From the NCBI GenBank assembly GCA_021372515.1, contig JAJFUG010000119.1, positions 1-62,376 on the forward strand: 62,376 bases of DNA, in the 5' to 3' direction. Below are positions 1 to 9,970 of the stretch, in pieces (the stretch's first letter is position 1; each line of letters opens with the position of its first letter). Both the position numbers and the translations under genes were made by a program. The notes beneath the pieces were generated by a model. It was given only the letters and a program-made list of their open reading frames with translations, was not told the DNA's origin and did no database searches. This DNA is from a bacterium. Its GTDB lineage: Bacteria > Gemmatimonadota > Glassbacteria > GWA2-58-10.

Positions 1-1
1 G

Positions 2-769
2 GGCCTGACCGTGGTCCTGGTGGGCCATGTGACCAAGGAGGGCGCCCTGGCCGGACCCCGCATACTGGAGCACATGGTTGACACGGTGCTGTATTTTGAG
101 GGGGACGGGAACTGGAGCCACAGAATATTGCGCGTGGTGAAAAACCGTTTCGGCTCGACCAACGAGATCGGCGTGTTTGAGATGCGGGGTGATGGGCTTG
201 CGGAGGTGGCCGATCTTTCCGGATATTTTCTGGATGGGAGGGCGGTTGAGAGCCCCGGCACGGCGGTGGTCTGCACCGTGGAGGGAACGCGGCCGCTGCT
301 GGTGGAGGTTCAGGCCCTGGTCACTCCCAGCGGCTACGGCACCTCGCAGCGGGTTTCCACCGGCTATGACAGCAAGCGCCTGGCCCTGATGCTGGCGATT
401 CTTGAAAAACGGCTCAGTCTGCCCCTGGCCAGCCAGGATGTGTTCCTCAACCTGGCCGGGGGCCTCAGGGTGCTGGAGCCGGCGGTGGACCTGGGGGTCT
501 GCCTGGGGCTGTGCTCCTCGCTGCGCGAGACTGTACTGGACCGGGCCACGGCTTTTATCGGTGAGGTGGGCCTGGCCGGAGAGCTGCGGCGGGTGAGCCA
601 TCTCGACCGTCGTCTGGCCGAGTGCGCCAAGCTCGGGTTCGAGCGCGTGGTCTGCCCCGCGGCCGGACTGAACCGGGTCAAGGCGCCGCGCGGCCTGAGC
701 CTGGCGGGCTGTGAAAGCTTACAGGAGGCGGTGCGGGCGGCGTTCCCCGCGCGGAAAGGCAAGGGTTGA
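2..769 (+). CDS. radA: DNA repair protein RadA, C-terminal part (5' end outside window)
   Basis: The frame is open from the first bases of the window, so the N-terminal zinc finger and Walker A are missing; 255 residues remain. The visible part has the end of the RecA-like core, including the RadA-specific KNRFG motif (in [14 protein letters not shown]), then the Lon-protease-like P domain (roughly residues 85-240). RadA is a DnaB-like helicase that promotes branch migration in recombinational repair. Its stop overlaps the ispDF start (TGATG), so the two are translationally coupled. Family assignment is firm; only the 3' part is visible. Confidence 0.93.
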   Translation, partial: GLTVVLVGHVTKEGALAGPRILEHMVDTVLYFEGDGNWSHRILRVVKNRFGSTNEIGVFEMRGDGLAEVADLSGYFLDGRAVESPGTAVVCTVEGTRPLLVEVQALVTPSGYGTSQRVSTGYDSKRLALMLAILEKRLSLPLASQDVFLNLAGGLRVLEPAVDLGVCLGLCSSLRETVLDRATAFIGEVGLAGELRRVSHLDRRLAECAKLGFERVVCPAAGLNRVKAPRGLSLAGCESLQEAVRAAFPARKGKG

Positions 770-1980
770 TGAACGATGACAGCGGGCGTAACACAGCGCC
801 GCGCTCCGGCTGGGGGGCGGTGATCGCCGGCGGCGGCTCCGGGCTCCGTCTGGGCGGACCGGTGCGCAAGCAGTTCATCGAGATCGCGGGCAAGAGCATC
901 CTGCGCCACAGCCTCGATCTGTTTCTCGGTATCCCGGAGGTGATCCAGATCGCCGTGGTGCTGCCAACCGGCAACCTGGAGGAGTTCCGCGACTCGCTTT
1001 CGGAGGAGGAGCGCCGGCGGGTGCTCGTGGTGGCGGGCGGCCCCAGCCGTCAGCTCTCCGTGCTCAGCGGCCTGGAGGCCCTGGACCCGGTGCGGATCGG
1101 CCGGGTGGCGATCCACGATGCCGCCCGCCCGCTGGCCGACCCGGCCGTGATACGGCACACCTATGAGTTGACCGAGTCGGGCGAGGGGGCGATGGCCTGC
1201 GCGCCGGTGCGGGACACGGTCAAGCGCTCGGATGGGAAGGTAGTGACCGGCACCCTGGACCGCGAGACTGTCTGGCTGGCCCAGACCCCGCAGACATTCC
1301 CGCTGGAGGCCATTCTGGCCGCACACCGGGCTGCGCTCAGGGCCGGGTTCGAGGGCACGGATGATGCGGCCCTGTTCGAGCGCCTGGGACTGCCCGTGCG
1401 GGTGGTGCGCTCGGACCTGGGCAACTTGAAAATTACCGAGCCGGGCGATCTGGAATACGCCGGGTTCAGGCTGGGAGACAGGGGGGCGGCGATGGAGATA
1501 CGGATCGGGCAGGGCTACGACATTCATCCTCTGGTCGAGGGCCGTCCGCTGGTCCTGGGCGGGGTGCGGATCGACTACAGGCTCGGGCTGCAGGGGCACA
1601 GCGACGCGGATGTGCTGGCCCACGCGATCACGGATGCCCTGCTGGGGGCGCTGGCCCTGGGCGACATCGGCAAGCATTTCCCGGACACCGACCCGGCGTT
1701 CAAGGGCGCCGACAGCCTGGTACTGATGGCGCGGGCGCTGGAGCTGGTGCGCTCGCGCGCGTTCCGGCCGGTCAATGTGGACGCCACCGTGATCGCCGAG
1801 CGCCCCAAGCTGGCCCCGCATTTCCCGCAGATGGCCGCGAATGTCGCCCGGGTGCTGGGACTGGACGAGGACCGGGTGAGCCTCAAGGCCACGACCAACG
1901 AGCGCCTGGGCACGCTCGGCCGCGGCGAGGGGATCGCCGCCCTGGCCGTGGTGCTCCTGGCCGGCTCCGGGACCGACTGA
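769..1980 (+). CDS. ispDF: Bifunctional IspD/IspF enzyme of the MEP isoprenoid pathway
   Basis: A 403-residue fusion of two non-consecutive MEP-pathway enzymes. Residues about 14-235 are the IspD cytidylyltransferase, with the nucleotide loop [11 protein letters not shown], a downstream KQF and the HDAARP motif. Residues 242-403 are IspF (MECDP synthase), with the metal-binding GYDIHPL near its start, [19 protein letters not shown] and HFPDTDP. The start is the ATG at 769 that overlaps the radA stop. An internal ATG (1492) sits exactly at the IspF domain start. IspDF fusions are known in alpha- and epsilonproteobacteria and scattered elsewhere. The enzyme should make CDP-ME from MEP and cyclise CDP-MEP to MECDP. 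Confidence 0.95.
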   Translation: MNDDSGRNTAPRSGWGAVIAGGGSGLRLGGPVRKQFIEIAGKSILRHSLDLFLGIPEVIQIAVVLPTGNLEEFRDSLSEEERRRVLVVAGGPSRQLSVLSGLEALDPVRIGRVAIHDAARPLADPAVIRHTYELTESGEGAMACAPVRDTVKRSDGKVVTGTLDRETVWLAQTPQTFPLEAILAAHRAALRAGFEGTDDAALFERLGLPVRVVRSDLGNLKITEPGDLEYAGFRLGDRGAAMEIRIGQGYDIHPLVEGRPLVLGGVRIDYRLGLQGHSDADVLAHAITDALLGALALGDIGKHFPDTDPAFKGADSLVLMARALELVRSRAFRPVNVDATVIAERPKLAPHFPQMAANVARVLGLDEDRVSLKATTNERLGTLGRGEGIAALAVVLLAGSGTD

Positions 1981-2013
1981 GACAGAGGACTGTACAAGGG
2001 GAGATTTCAGGCC

Positions 2014-2670
2014 ATGGAACAGTTCCTGTTTCATACGCTGGGTGCGCTGCCACCCTGGCTGATCTATGTTTTCCTGTGCGTTTCGGCGTTTATCGAGAAC
2101 GTGTTCCCGCCCTTTCCGGGCGATACGATCACGGTGTTCGGGGCTTACCTGGCAGGGCTGGGCATCCTGAGGCCTCTGCCGGTGCTGTTCTGGACCGCTT
2201 TCGGCAACCTGGCCAGCAACATCTTGATCTACTATATCGGGCGCAGCCGCGGGCGCGATTTCATCCGCCGTCACCCACACCTGTTCGCCGGACGCCTGCT
2301 GCCGCGGGCCGCGCTGTTCTACCGCCGCTGGGGCATCCGGGCGCTGTTTTTAAGCCGTTTCCTGGTAGGGCTGCGCTCCATCGTGCCGCTGTTCGCCGGG
2401 ATCAGCCGTTTCAAGCTTTGGCGTTTCCTTGTCCCGGTGGGGGTCTCGATCCTGGTCCAGCATTCGATTCTGGTCTGGCTGGGGCATTCGCTGGGGCGTA
2501 ACTGGGCCTATATCAAGACCGTGCTGCGGGATGTGAACATCGCCCTGGGCCTGGCCGCAGTGGTGGTGCTGCTGCTGGGCTGGAGAATATTCCGGATCGA
2601 GCGCCGCAGGTTCCTCAAAAAACGGGCCGGGAACTCTTCCGAAAACGGAATCACAGAGAAAGAGAATTGA
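2014..2670 (+). CDS. DedA / SNARE-associated family membrane protein
   Basis: 218 residues with several hydrophobic segments. It carries DedA-family signatures: ENVFPPFPGDTITVFGAYLA near the N terminus and FLSRFLVGLRSIVPLFAG in the middle, which holds the conserved arginines. It ends in a membrane helix and a basic tail. DedA proteins are inner-membrane carriers implicated in undecaprenyl-phosphate or phospholipid flipping. It lies 33 bases after ispDF and 2 bases before the gltX ATG, so it belongs to the same operon. A link to isoprenoid-derived undecaprenyl phosphate is suggestive only. Confidence 0.88.
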   Translation: MEQFLFHTLGALPPWLIYVFLCVSAFIENVFPPFPGDTITVFGAYLAGLGILRPLPVLFWTAFGNLASNILIYYIGRSRGRDFIRRHPHLFAGRLLPRAALFYRRWGIRALFLSRFLVGLRSIVPLFAGISRFKLWRFLVPVGVSILVQHSILVWLGHSLGRNWAYIKTVLRDVNIALGLAAVVVLLLGWRIFRIERRRFLKKRAGNSSENGITEKEN

Positions 2671-2672
2671 TC

Positions 2673-4103
2673 ATGTCGGACAGTGCTTTCCGGGTCAGGT
2701 TCGCCCCCTCGCCCACAGGACTGCTGCATATCGGCAACGCGCGCACCGCGGTGCTCAACTGGATGCTGGCCCGGCACTACGGCGGCCAGTTCATCCTGCG
2801 GATCGAGGACACGGATACGGCGCGCTCGAGCCCCGAAAGCGAGGAGTCGATCCTTCAGGACCTGTGCTGGCTGGGACTCGACTGGCAGGAGGGACCCGAC
2901 TGCGGCGGCCCCTACGGCCCCTATCGCCAGAGCGAGCGCGGCCCCCTTTACTGGGAGGCGGCCGAGCGCCTGGTGGACTGCGGCGAGGCCTATGTCTGCC
3001 ACGCCAGCGACAGCCAGCTCGAGGCTTTCCGCGCCGGGCGCCTGGCCGCGGGCGAGCAGCCGGTCTACCGGGGCGAGCTGAGCGGGCCTGAGGTGGGCGA
3101 GGCCACCGAGCCCTCCATCCGTCTGCGGGTCCCGGAGGGCGAGAGCGCCTGGGCCGACCTGGTCAAGGGCGAGGTGGCGATCAACCACGACAACATCGGC
3201 GATTTCGTGCTGCTGCGGGCGGATGGCCGTCCGACCTACAATTTCGCCGTGGTGGTGGATGACATCCGGATGCGGATCAGCCACGTGGTGCGCGGGGACG
3301 ACCACCTGTCGAACACCCCGCGCCAGTTGATGCTCTACCGGGCGCTGCGGGCCGCTGTCCCGGATTTCGCCCATATCCCGATGATCCTCGGCCCGGACCA
3401 CCAGCGCCTGAGCAAGCGCCACGGCGCCACCAGCGTGGGCGAGTTCCGCCTGGCGGGCTACCTGCCCCAGGCGCTGATCAACTACCTCAGCCTGCTGTCC
3501 TGGTCCTCGCCTTCGGGCGAGGAGTTCCTCTCCGTGGAGCGCCTCTGCGCAGAGATCGATTTCGAGCGCCTGGGCCGCAGCGCCGCGGTGTTCGATCCGA
3601 CCAAGCTGCGCTGGCTCAACGGCCGCCACATCCGCACACTGGAGGAGCCGGTCCTGGTGGAGATACTGAAACAGTTCACCGGCGGGCGCGATGGTGCTTT
3701 CTCGGAAGGTCAGTTCCGCCAGATCGCCGCGGCCTGCCGGGACAACCTGGAGCTGCTGGAGGACATAAAGGCCCAGCTCGAGTTGTTCGAGGGCCGGAAC
3801 GCTCCGGTGAGCGGAGCGGAGGAGCTGGAGATCCTACGGGCGGCGCAGCCCACGGGCCTGCTGGAAAACCTGGCCACCGTGGTCGGGGCGCTGGAGGAGG
3901 GCGCCGGAGAACCGGAGTTCAAGGCCCTGCTCAAGCAGGCCGGCCAGGCCGCCTCGGTCAAGGGTCGGCAGCTTTACATGCCGGTGCGGGTCGCCCTGAC
4001 CGGCAGGATGCACGGGCCGGAGCTGCCCCGGATCATGGCCGTGCTGGGGCCGCGCCGCGTGGCCGGGCTGCTGAGGGATGCCGTGCGCACGGCGCAGGGC
4101 TGA
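2673..4103 (+). CDS. gltX: Glutamyl-tRNA synthetase
   Basis: 476 residues, normal for GluRS/GlnRS-like class I enzymes. RFAPSPTGLLHIGN holds the HIGH motif (HIGN, residues 19-22), and a KMSKS-type loop appears as RLSKRHGATS near residue 245. The C-terminal third is the helical anticodon-binding region. I chose the ATG at 2673 over the in-frame TTG at 2667 because translation from it begins with the standard short leader before the catalytic fold. Only one copy is visible here, so whether it is discriminating or charges both tRNA-Glu and tRNA-Gln cannot be told. Confidence 0.96.
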   Translation: MSDSAFRVRFAPSPTGLLHIGNARTAVLNWMLARHYGGQFILRIEDTDTARSSPESEESILQDLCWLGLDWQEGPDCGGPYGPYRQSERGPLYWEAAERLVDCGEAYVCHASDSQLEAFRAGRLAAGEQPVYRGELSGPEVGEATEPSIRLRVPEGESAWADLVKGEVAINHDNIGDFVLLRADGRPTYNFAVVVDDIRMRISHVVRGDDHLSNTPRQLMLYRALRAAVPDFAHIPMILGPDHQRLSKRHGATSVGEFRLAGYLPQALINYLSLLSWSSPSGEEFLSVERLCAEIDFERLGRSAAVFDPTKLRWLNGRHIRTLEEPVLVEILKQFTGGRDGAFSEGQFRQIAAACRDNLELLEDIKAQLELFEGRNAPVSGAEELEILRAAQPTGLLENLATVVGALEEGAGEPEFKALLKQAGQAASVKGRQLYMPVRVALTGRMHGPELPRIMAVLGPRRVAGLLRDAVRTAQG

Positions 4104-4186
4104 GCCTGTCAATTTATCCGGCCGCGCACGGACGGGCCGGTGTGGCACGTTAAATGGTTTTGGATCGGTTCAATCCGGAGGTCTCA

Positions 4187-6322
4187 GTGGGACACAACTT
4201 CTACCGTCGGGCGGGCAGGCTGTCTGCCTGCGCACTGTTGAGCCTTTCGCTGCTCGCGCTGTCCTGCACCCTGGAGCCGCCGCCCAAGAAAGTCACCCAG
4301 AAATCCGCTCTGGTCGAGGGGGCGGGGGTCACGCTGACCCTGCGCTCGGGTGACGGTGTGCCGCGGGGACGGGTGCGTCCACCGGGACTGGAGCTGGCTC
4401 CGGAGAACACGGACAGCCTGGTCCTGTCGGCGCTGGCCCTGGTGATCGAGGACGGTCTGAGCGGGGCGGTGCTGGATGAGCGCAGCATGAAAGCCGATGT
4501 CGCCTCTTTCAGCGAGGGCGAGACTGGAGTTACGCTGGAAAAGCGTTTCCCGGGCAGCGTGCTCAGTCTGAGGCAGCAGGTCTCCGGGCAGCGCGAGGGC
4601 GTTTTCATCAGCTCCTGGCTTTCCACGCGCGATGACACCCTGCACTCGGTCAGCGTGACCTACCTGGTTCCCCTGACCCGCGGCTGCCGGTTCTGGACCG
4701 CCTCGGGGCAGGAGCCGCTGGACCTGGAGGGCGGGACCTCGTTCGAGTATACCTGCGGCCCGGCGGGTGAGGCGGTGGAGCGCACCGCGGTGCCGCTGGC
4801 CGTGTTCTGGCGTCCCGGCGGCCCCGGGCTGGCCGTGGCGGCGCCGCTGGAGTCGCGCTCGGTGCGGGTCACGTTCAGCGCCGACCTGGAGGGCCGTCCC
4901 CTGGGCCTGGCCGCCTCCGGCGGCGGCGAGGACTGGCTGAGCGTGCGGTTCGACCTGCTGGGGGTGCGGCCCGGACAGGAGCTCCAGACCGGTATCTGGC
5001 TCTACGGGGTCGACCCGGACTGGCGTCCGGCGCTGGGCGCCTATGCCGAGCGCTACCGCGAGTATTTCGAGTCGCGGGCCGGCGCGGGCCGCCGTGACGG
5101 CGCCCTGAGCCTGATCGATCCGCCGGATGTGCGCGGGGCCAATTACAACAGCCTGCGCACTCAGGAGATCACCCTGGCCGAGATAGTCTGGAACTGGCGC
5201 CGTCCGGGCGAGTGGGTGCTGCCCCAGGCGCTGCGTTTCGATGATTTCGCCTGGGACTGCACCCTGGGCGGGGGACGCTACAGCCAGGTCACGGTGCAGA
5301 AAGTCCGCGCCGCGCTGGATGGACTGGCCCAGGCCGAGGTGCGCTCGGTGGTCCAGGGAGCGTTCAGCCAGGTCTGCGACCGCGAGATCGCCCTGGGCCA
5401 GTGGCGCGAGGATATCGCCCGGGACGAGAGCGGAGCGGAGCTGGACGGCGGCGGCGGCGAGCTGTTCATGCACGCCGCGGCGGAGGGACCCTGGGGACGA
5501 AACCTGCTGGAGCAGCAGAAAAAGCTGATGGACCTCTATCCGCTGGCCGGCGGCTACTATTTCGACGGCTGGGAGAGTGTGGGCCTGGACCTGGCCCACG
5601 ACGACAGCCTGAGCGCGGTCGGAAACCGTCCGGCCTGGTACCTGGGGTTCAACCAGACCGGCCTGGGGGCGCAACTGATCGACCGGGTGCACGAGGAGCG
5701 CAAGCTGGTGCTGGCGGCCGCTCCACCCCATGCCGCCCTGGGCCGGGGGGTGGATATCCTGACTGTCGATCCCGCCCGGCCGGAAGATATACCCGCGGCG
5801 GCTTTCCTTGGATTGTTCCGCCCCCTGGTGGCACGGCCCGCGCCGGGCGGTCCCTACGGCGCTCCCGGCGCGGTGGAGTTCGCCCTGCAGGGCGAGCTTC
5901 TCTGGGGTGTGCTGCCCTCCCACGAGCAACTGGCTGTCGATCCGACCCTGGACAAGGCCTACCGTCCGCTGTTCTCCAACCTGCGCGGCCGCCAGTGGGT
6001 GCTGGAGGCCGGGGCGCTGGAGCTGAGCCACGGCGTGAGCGGCCAGATCTACCGTGTCCCCGCGCCCGAGCGCGGCGGCGAGCGCGACCTGGTGGTGGTG
6101 CTGACCCGGCCGGGTGTGCGCCTGTCGGACCAGAGCCTGCGCCGCGGAGTGACCGTGCGCCTGCGCACCACCGACTCCCGGACCGTGCTGCGGGCGAGCT
6201 GGCAGGCGGCCGGGGTCTCCTGGCCCGTGCCGCTTCGGACCAGCCTGGAGGGGGATGAGACCCTGGTGGTGGAGGTGCCGCCGTTCGGACCGGCCGGTGT
6301 GCTGCGCCTGGCCCAGCATTGA
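4187..6322 (+). CDS. Large predicted lipoprotein, possible glycoside-hydrolase-like fold
   Basis: I place the start at GTG 4187, six bases after GGAGG (4177-4181). This gives a clean lipoprotein signal, with a basic N region, a hydrophobic stretch and the lipobox LLALSC; 711 residues in all. The first 300 residues look beta-rich. The rest contains aspartate- and tryptophan-rich segments such as RFDDFAWDC and GGYYFDGWESVGLDL, followed by a beta-rich end, reminiscent of TIM-barrel alpha-galactosidase-type hydrolases with a C-terminal beta domain. I cannot assign a family or substrate. It stands alone between gltX and a terminator at 6395. Confidence 0.7.
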   Translation: MGHNFYRRAGRLSACALLSLSLLALSCTLEPPPKKVTQKSALVEGAGVTLTLRSGDGVPRGRVRPPGLELAPENTDSLVLSALALVIEDGLSGAVLDERSMKADVASFSEGETGVTLEKRFPGSVLSLRQQVSGQREGVFISSWLSTRDDTLHSVSVTYLVPLTRGCRFWTASGQEPLDLEGGTSFEYTCGPAGEAVERTAVPLAVFWRPGGPGLAVAAPLESRSVRVTFSADLEGRPLGLAASGGGEDWLSVRFDLLGVRPGQELQTGIWLYGVDPDWRPALGAYAERYREYFESRAGAGRRDGALSLIDPPDVRGANYNSLRTQEITLAEIVWNWRRPGEWVLPQALRFDDFAWDCTLGGGRYSQVTVQKVRAALDGLAQAEVRSVVQGAFSQVCDREIALGQWREDIARDESGAELDGGGGELFMHAAAEGPWGRNLLEQQKKLMDLYPLAGGYYFDGWESVGLDLAHDDSLSAVGNRPAWYLGFNQTGLGAQLIDRVHEERKLVLAAAPPHAALGRGVDILTVDPARPEDIPAAAFLGLFRPLVARPAPGGPYGAPGAVEFALQGELLWGVLPSHEQLAVDPTLDKAYRPLFSNLRGRQWVLEAGALELSHGVSGQIYRVPAPERGGERDLVVVLTRPGVRLSDQSLRRGVTVRLRTTDSRTVLRASWQAAGVSWPVPLRTSLEGDETLVVEVPPFGPAGVLRLAQH

Positions 6323-6394
6323 GCCTTTAGCCGGAGGGGCTCGCGAGGTCCGGGGCTCGCGCTGTTTGCCGGCCGTCTCCCCCAAAAGCCTTAG

Positions 6395-6435
6395 CCCCGC
6401 TGCAAGCCGCCCCGGTGGCAGGCAGCGGGGTTTTT
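6395..6435 (+). terminator. Rho-independent terminator after the 4187-6322 lipoprotein gene
   Basis: CCCCGCTGC (6395-6403) pairs with GCAGCGGGG (6422-6430) and is followed by five T residues. It ends the transcript that started before the window and insulates the chemotaxis genes. Confidence 0.75.
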
Positions 6436-6699
6436 CCATCCCTGCGCAACAGTGGCCGCGGCCATATTCAAAGCCGCGGAATCCTCGGTCGCAAAACCTG
6501 GCGCGCCTGCCGCTCTCCCCCCTATCCCGTGCTCCGTTTTTCCTGATATCGAGCCAAAAAGCATAACTGACCGAATTCAAACAGTGTGTGCGAAATCGTG
6601 CGGAAATGACAATTCTGCAAAGGAGTCCGCCAGTGGGCATTTTGGACAAAAAGAGCCTAATTTGTTCGATAATATACAAATAAGACACAGATGATTTTA

Positions 6700-6715
6700 T
6701 GGCATTTTACTTGCT
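6700..6715 (+). promoter_or_regulatory. Sigma-54 (RpoN) promoter for the first cheW-mcp pair
   Basis: TGGCATTTTACTTGCT fits the -24/-12 consensus TGGCAC-N5-TTGC: GG and GC are separated by exactly ten bases and only one core base differs. It lies in a short AT-rich stretch about 100 bases upstream of cheW, after the terminator at 6395. An NtrC-type activator is encoded at 31309, but nothing links the two directly. Confidence 0.65.
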
Positions 6716-6814
6716 GTTTTAAAAATCAGGAAAATTGTGGTGTACCTAAAATGTTCATCAAGCTGTCTCCGGCGCAGGCTCACCCGGGCCGGAACAAACA
6801 TCCTGGAGGGTCAG

Positions 6815-7318
6815 ATGCTTAGAGGTGAAGCCATGGCAACCCAGCTCGCGGGGAAATACCTGACATTCAAACTGGCGGAAGAGGAATACGGGCTCCAGAT
6901 ACTGAAAGTCAAGGAGATCATCGGCCTGACGCGGATCACGCGCGTGCCGCGCACCCCGGGATTCATCCGCGGCGTCATCAACCTTCGCGGCAAGGTCATT
7001 CCGGTGATGGACCTGCGCACACGCTTCGGGATGTCGCAGGTCGATGATACTGCTGAAACGTGTATCATTGTGGTCGAGGTCATGCATCAGGACCGCTCGC
7101 TGCTGATCGGCGGCCTGGTGGACAGCGTCTCCGAGGTGCGCGATATCGCACAGTCAAACATCGAGGAAACCCCCGAGTTCGGCACGGACGTGGACACCGG
7201 TTTCATCTTGGGCATGGGAAAGTCGCAGGAGAAAGTCATCATACTGCTCGATATCGATCGGGTTATATCGTTCGAGGAGTTGGCACAGATCGAATCCTCC
7301 GTGGCTCAGGAGGAATAG
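6815..7318 (+). CDS. cheW: Chemotaxis adaptor protein CheW (copy 1, intact)
   Basis: 167 residues from ATG 6815, preceded by GGAGG with a 5-base spacer; ATG 6833 is a possible alternative. It has the typical CheW features: YLTFKLAEEEYGL at the N terminus, KEIIGLTRITRVP, GVINLRGKVIPVMDLR, and a C-terminal VIILLDIDRVISFEEL. CheW is the cytosolic SH3-like scaffold that couples chemoreceptors to CheA. It is followed after 120 bases by an MCP gene and is very similar to the broken copy at 10433. No cheA is in the window. Confidence 0.96.
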   Translation: MLRGEAMATQLAGKYLTFKLAEEEYGLQILKVKEIIGLTRITRVPRTPGFIRGVINLRGKVIPVMDLRTRFGMSQVDDTAETCIIVVEVMHQDRSLLIGGLVDSVSEVRDIAQSNIEETPEFGTDVDTGFILGMGKSQEKVIILLDIDRVISFEELAQIESSVAQEE

Positions 7319-7438
7319 GAAAGGCCTTGCAGGTTGCGCGCCGGGAAGCCGCCCCGGGGCCAGGGATGGCCACTCGATGGATCGGGGACGCTTTACTCTG
7401 CATGGGCCTTATAAACCGGATTCGAGGAGAGACCCGTT

Positions 7439-9928
7439 ATGAAAAGGCAGATGAGTCTCAAGGCCAAATTACTGCTCGTGCTTATCCCGTTGAGTATCGT
7501 CGGAATCGGTTCGATGGCTGTCATCCTGTACTGGATGTCGTACAAAGGACTGGTGCAGACCAACGATAAATACGCTACCGAGCTGATAAGAATCAAGGCC
7601 GACGAGGTGGACGAGTGGCAGCGGGTCAAGATGAGCCAGCTCATGATATTCTCCAAGAACACGCTGTTCGAGGAGGCCTGCCAGGGCCAGAATCTGGATG
7701 AGGCCCGTAACCGTCTGAAATACTATTATGAGCAGGATGGGATGCTGGAGAATCTGTTCCTGGCGCATCCGGACGGGACGATATTCGCGGACGCGATAGA
7801 CGGGAAATCGGTTGGTGTAGCCGTGGCCAGCTTTCCGCTGTTCGCTCCCAATATCCAGAAAGCGCAGCAGGGTGAGGAGTTTTTCGGTCACGCTGGCAAG
7901 AGTCCGGCCACCGGCCTTCCGGTGGTCCTTGTGACTGCTCCGGTCATGGTCGAGGGCAAGCTGGTGGGGATCATCGGCTGCCCGGTGGAGCTCGAAACTT
8001 TCTCAAAAATTTATGTCAACAAGACCAAGATCGGCCAGACCGGTTATATCTACGTGGCTGATGAGAACGGTGTTGTCGTGGCCCATCCCGACAAGGAGCA
8101 GATCCTGTCTCTGGACCTGAAGCAGCAGGATTTCGGTCGGGAAATCTTAAAGCTTAAGAACGGCAAGTACAGTTACAACTGGAAAGGCGTGGACAAGGCG
8201 GCCTATTTCCTGACCAGCGATAAGAGCGGATGGATCGTGGCGATGAGCCTGGCTGATTCAGAGACCTATGCCGCCAGCCGCAAGCTGGGCCATTATGCGA
8301 CTGTACTCTGTATAGTAATAATGGTTTTATGCTGGGTGTTCATAATCCTGCCGATCAGCAAGCTGGTTGTTTCCCCCATGAAGAATATCATGGCAGCGGC
8401 AGAGGCGATGGAAAAAGGCGATCTCGAATCCAGGGTCAGCTATACTTCCGGTGATGAGGTGGGTCAGCTTGCCGAAGCGTTCCGCAACATGCAGGCCGCC
8501 CAGCGCAAGAAAGCCGCGGTGGTCGAATGTATCGCCCGGGGCGACCTGACCTGCGAGTTGACCATCGCCTCCGAGCGGGACAGCCTGGGCAAGTCGATGG
8601 CCCTGATGGCCGAGAGTCTGAAAGGCATGAACCGCGAGGTCCAGGCGCTGATCGAGGCCGCGGTGCAGGGCAAGCTCAGCGTGCGCGCCGATGTGGCCCG
8701 GCACAAGGGGGATTACGCCCGGATAATCGAGGGAATCAACCAGACCCTGGATGCGATGGTCAACCCGGTGCGGGAGATTTCCGAGGTCCTGAACGCCGCG
8801 TCGGAAAAAGACCTGACCCGCCGGGTCGATGGGTCATACAACGGCGAGTTCGCCGATTTCAAGAACAATGTAAATTCCACGATGGACTCGCTGGAGCAGG
8901 CCATGAGTCAGGTGGCGGAGGCGGTCTACCAGGTGAACTCGGCCAGCGACCAGATCGCGGTGGGCAGCCAGACCCTGGCGTCTGGGGCCAGCCAGCAGGC
9001 CAGTTCCCTCGAGGAAATCTCCTCCAGCCTGGAGGAGCTCTCCTCCATGACCCGTCAGAACGCAGACAACGCCAAGCAGGCGCAGGCTCTATCCGTGAAT
9101 GCCAGGGACTCGGCGTTCAAGGGTGGGGAATCGATGACGAAGATGACCGAGGCGATCGGCCGGATCAAGGAGAGTTCCGACCAGACGGCCAAGATAGTGA
9201 AGACGATCGACGAGATCGCGTTCCAGACCAACCTTCTGGCCCTGAACGCCGCGGTCGAGGCGGCGCGGGCCGGGGAATCGGGCAAGGGTTTCGCCGTGGT
9301 GGCCGAGGAAGTGCGCGCCCTGGCGCAGCGCAGCGCCGAGGCGGCCAAGAATACGGCCCAGATGATCGAGGGCGCGGTGAAAAATGCCGAGGGCGGAGTG
9401 AAAATCAGCGCTGAGATGGCCGAGGCGCTGAAAGAGATCGTGGAGCATGCCGGCAAAGTCGGCGACCTGGTGTCCGAGATTTCGGCCGCCGCGGCCGAAC
9501 AGGCCCAGGGCATCGAGCAGATCACCACCGCGGTCACGCAGATGGACCGGGTCACGCAGAGCAACGCCTCCAGCAGCGAGCAGTCGGCCAGCGCGGCCGA
9601 GGAGCTGAGCAGCCAGGCCGAGGAGCTGCAGGGCATGCTCGCCACTTTCCGCCTGAGCGGATCCGACGGGCAGAGAGCGATTACGCACAGAGTTGAACGC
9701 GGTTACCGTTTTGCCGATCCGGAGAACAGGGAAAGTGTCGCCACCGTGAGCGCGGTCCGGCCCGCGGCGCTGTCCGAAAAGACCGAACGGCCGAAAAAGA
9801 GTGACGGGATTATACTGGCCAGAGGAAACGGGGCTAAGACCAGAAGAGAGGAAAAGAGCGATAGAGGCAAGGTGAAACGACCCGAAGAGGTGATACCACT
9901 GGATGAGAGCGATTTCAAGGATTTCTGA
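7439..9928 (+). CDS. Methyl-accepting chemotaxis protein (copy 1), Cache sensor and poly-HAMP
   Basis: 829 residues from ATG 7439, with GAGGAGA just upstream. Order: short cytoplasmic start, TM1 (about 10-32), periplasmic dCache-like sensor (about 40-270, with [19 protein letters not shown]), TM2 (about 283-306), HAMP, at least one further HAMP-like repeat ([20 protein letters not shown] and a following copy up to about 490), then the MCP signalling domain. Its hairpin tip carries [21 protein letters not shown] variable linker ends in the peptide [14 protein letters not shown], shared in pattern with the second MCP. The ligand is unknown; Cache domains often bind small carboxylates or amino acids. 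Confidence 0.95.
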   Translation: MKRQMSLKAKLLLVLIPLSIVGIGSMAVILYWMSYKGLVQTNDKYATELIRIKADEVDEWQRVKMSQLMIFSKNTLFEEACQGQNLDEARNRLKYYYEQDGMLENLFLAHPDGTIFADAIDGKSVGVAVASFPLFAPNIQKAQQGEEFFGHAGKSPATGLPVVLVTAPVMVEGKLVGIIGCPVELETFSKIYVNKTKIGQTGYIYVADENGVVVAHPDKEQILSLDLKQQDFGREILKLKNGKYSYNWKGVDKAAYFLTSDKSGWIVAMSLADSETYAASRKLGHYATVLCIVIMVLCWVFIILPISKLVVSPMKNIMAAAEAMEKGDLESRVSYTSGDEVGQLAEAFRNMQAAQRKKAAVVECIARGDLTCELTIASERDSLGKSMALMAESLKGMNREVQALIEAAVQGKLSVRADVARHKGDYARIIEGINQTLDAMVNPVREISEVLNAASEKDLTRRVDGSYNGEFADFKNNVNSTMDSLEQAMSQVAEAVYQVNSASDQIAVGSQTLASGASQQASSLEEISSSLEELSSMTRQNADNAKQAQALSVNARDSAFKGGESMTKMTEAIGRIKESSDQTAKIVKTIDEIAFQTNLLALNAAVEAARAGESGKGFAVVAEEVRALAQRSAEAAKNTAQMIEGAVKNAEGGVKISAEMAEALKEIVEHAGKVGDLVSEISAAAAEQAQGIEQITTAVTQMDRVTQSNASSSEQSASAAEELSSQAEELQGMLATFRLSGSDGQRAITHRVERGYRFADPENRESVATVSAVRPAALSEKTERPKKSDGIILARGNGAKTRREEKSDRGKVKRPEEVIPLDESDFKDF

Positions 9929-9942
9929 GTCGGTCCCGATTG

Positions 9943-9970
9943 GGGGGAGAGGCAACTCTCCCCCTTTTTT
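9943..9970 (+). terminator. Terminator after MCP copy 1
   Basis: GGGGGAGAG, loop GCAA, CTCTCCCCC, then TTTTTT. A perfect nine-base-pair stem. A very similar hairpin ends the second MCP gene. Confidence 0.88.

Larger units (their letters stand above)
6323..6814. other. Intergenic region before the first chemotaxis pair
   Basis: A 492-base gap. It holds the terminator at 6395-6435, a GC-rich stretch without a convincing gene, an AT-rich segment from about 6570 and the sigma-54 promoter at 6700. I see no small gene with a good ribosome binding site. Confidence 0.6.

Noticed and set aside
364-2280. Long open frame on the minus strand (638 codons) opposite radA, ispDF and dedA
   Set aside because: It lies antisense to three well-recognised genes, its translation is rich in R, A, P, Q and H as expected for the complement of GC-rich coding DNA, and no family features are visible.
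4184-6688. Long minus-strand frame (834 codons) opposite the lipoprotein gene
   Set aside because: Low-complexity composition typical of an antisense shadow; the plus-strand frame has a ribosome binding site and a signal peptide.
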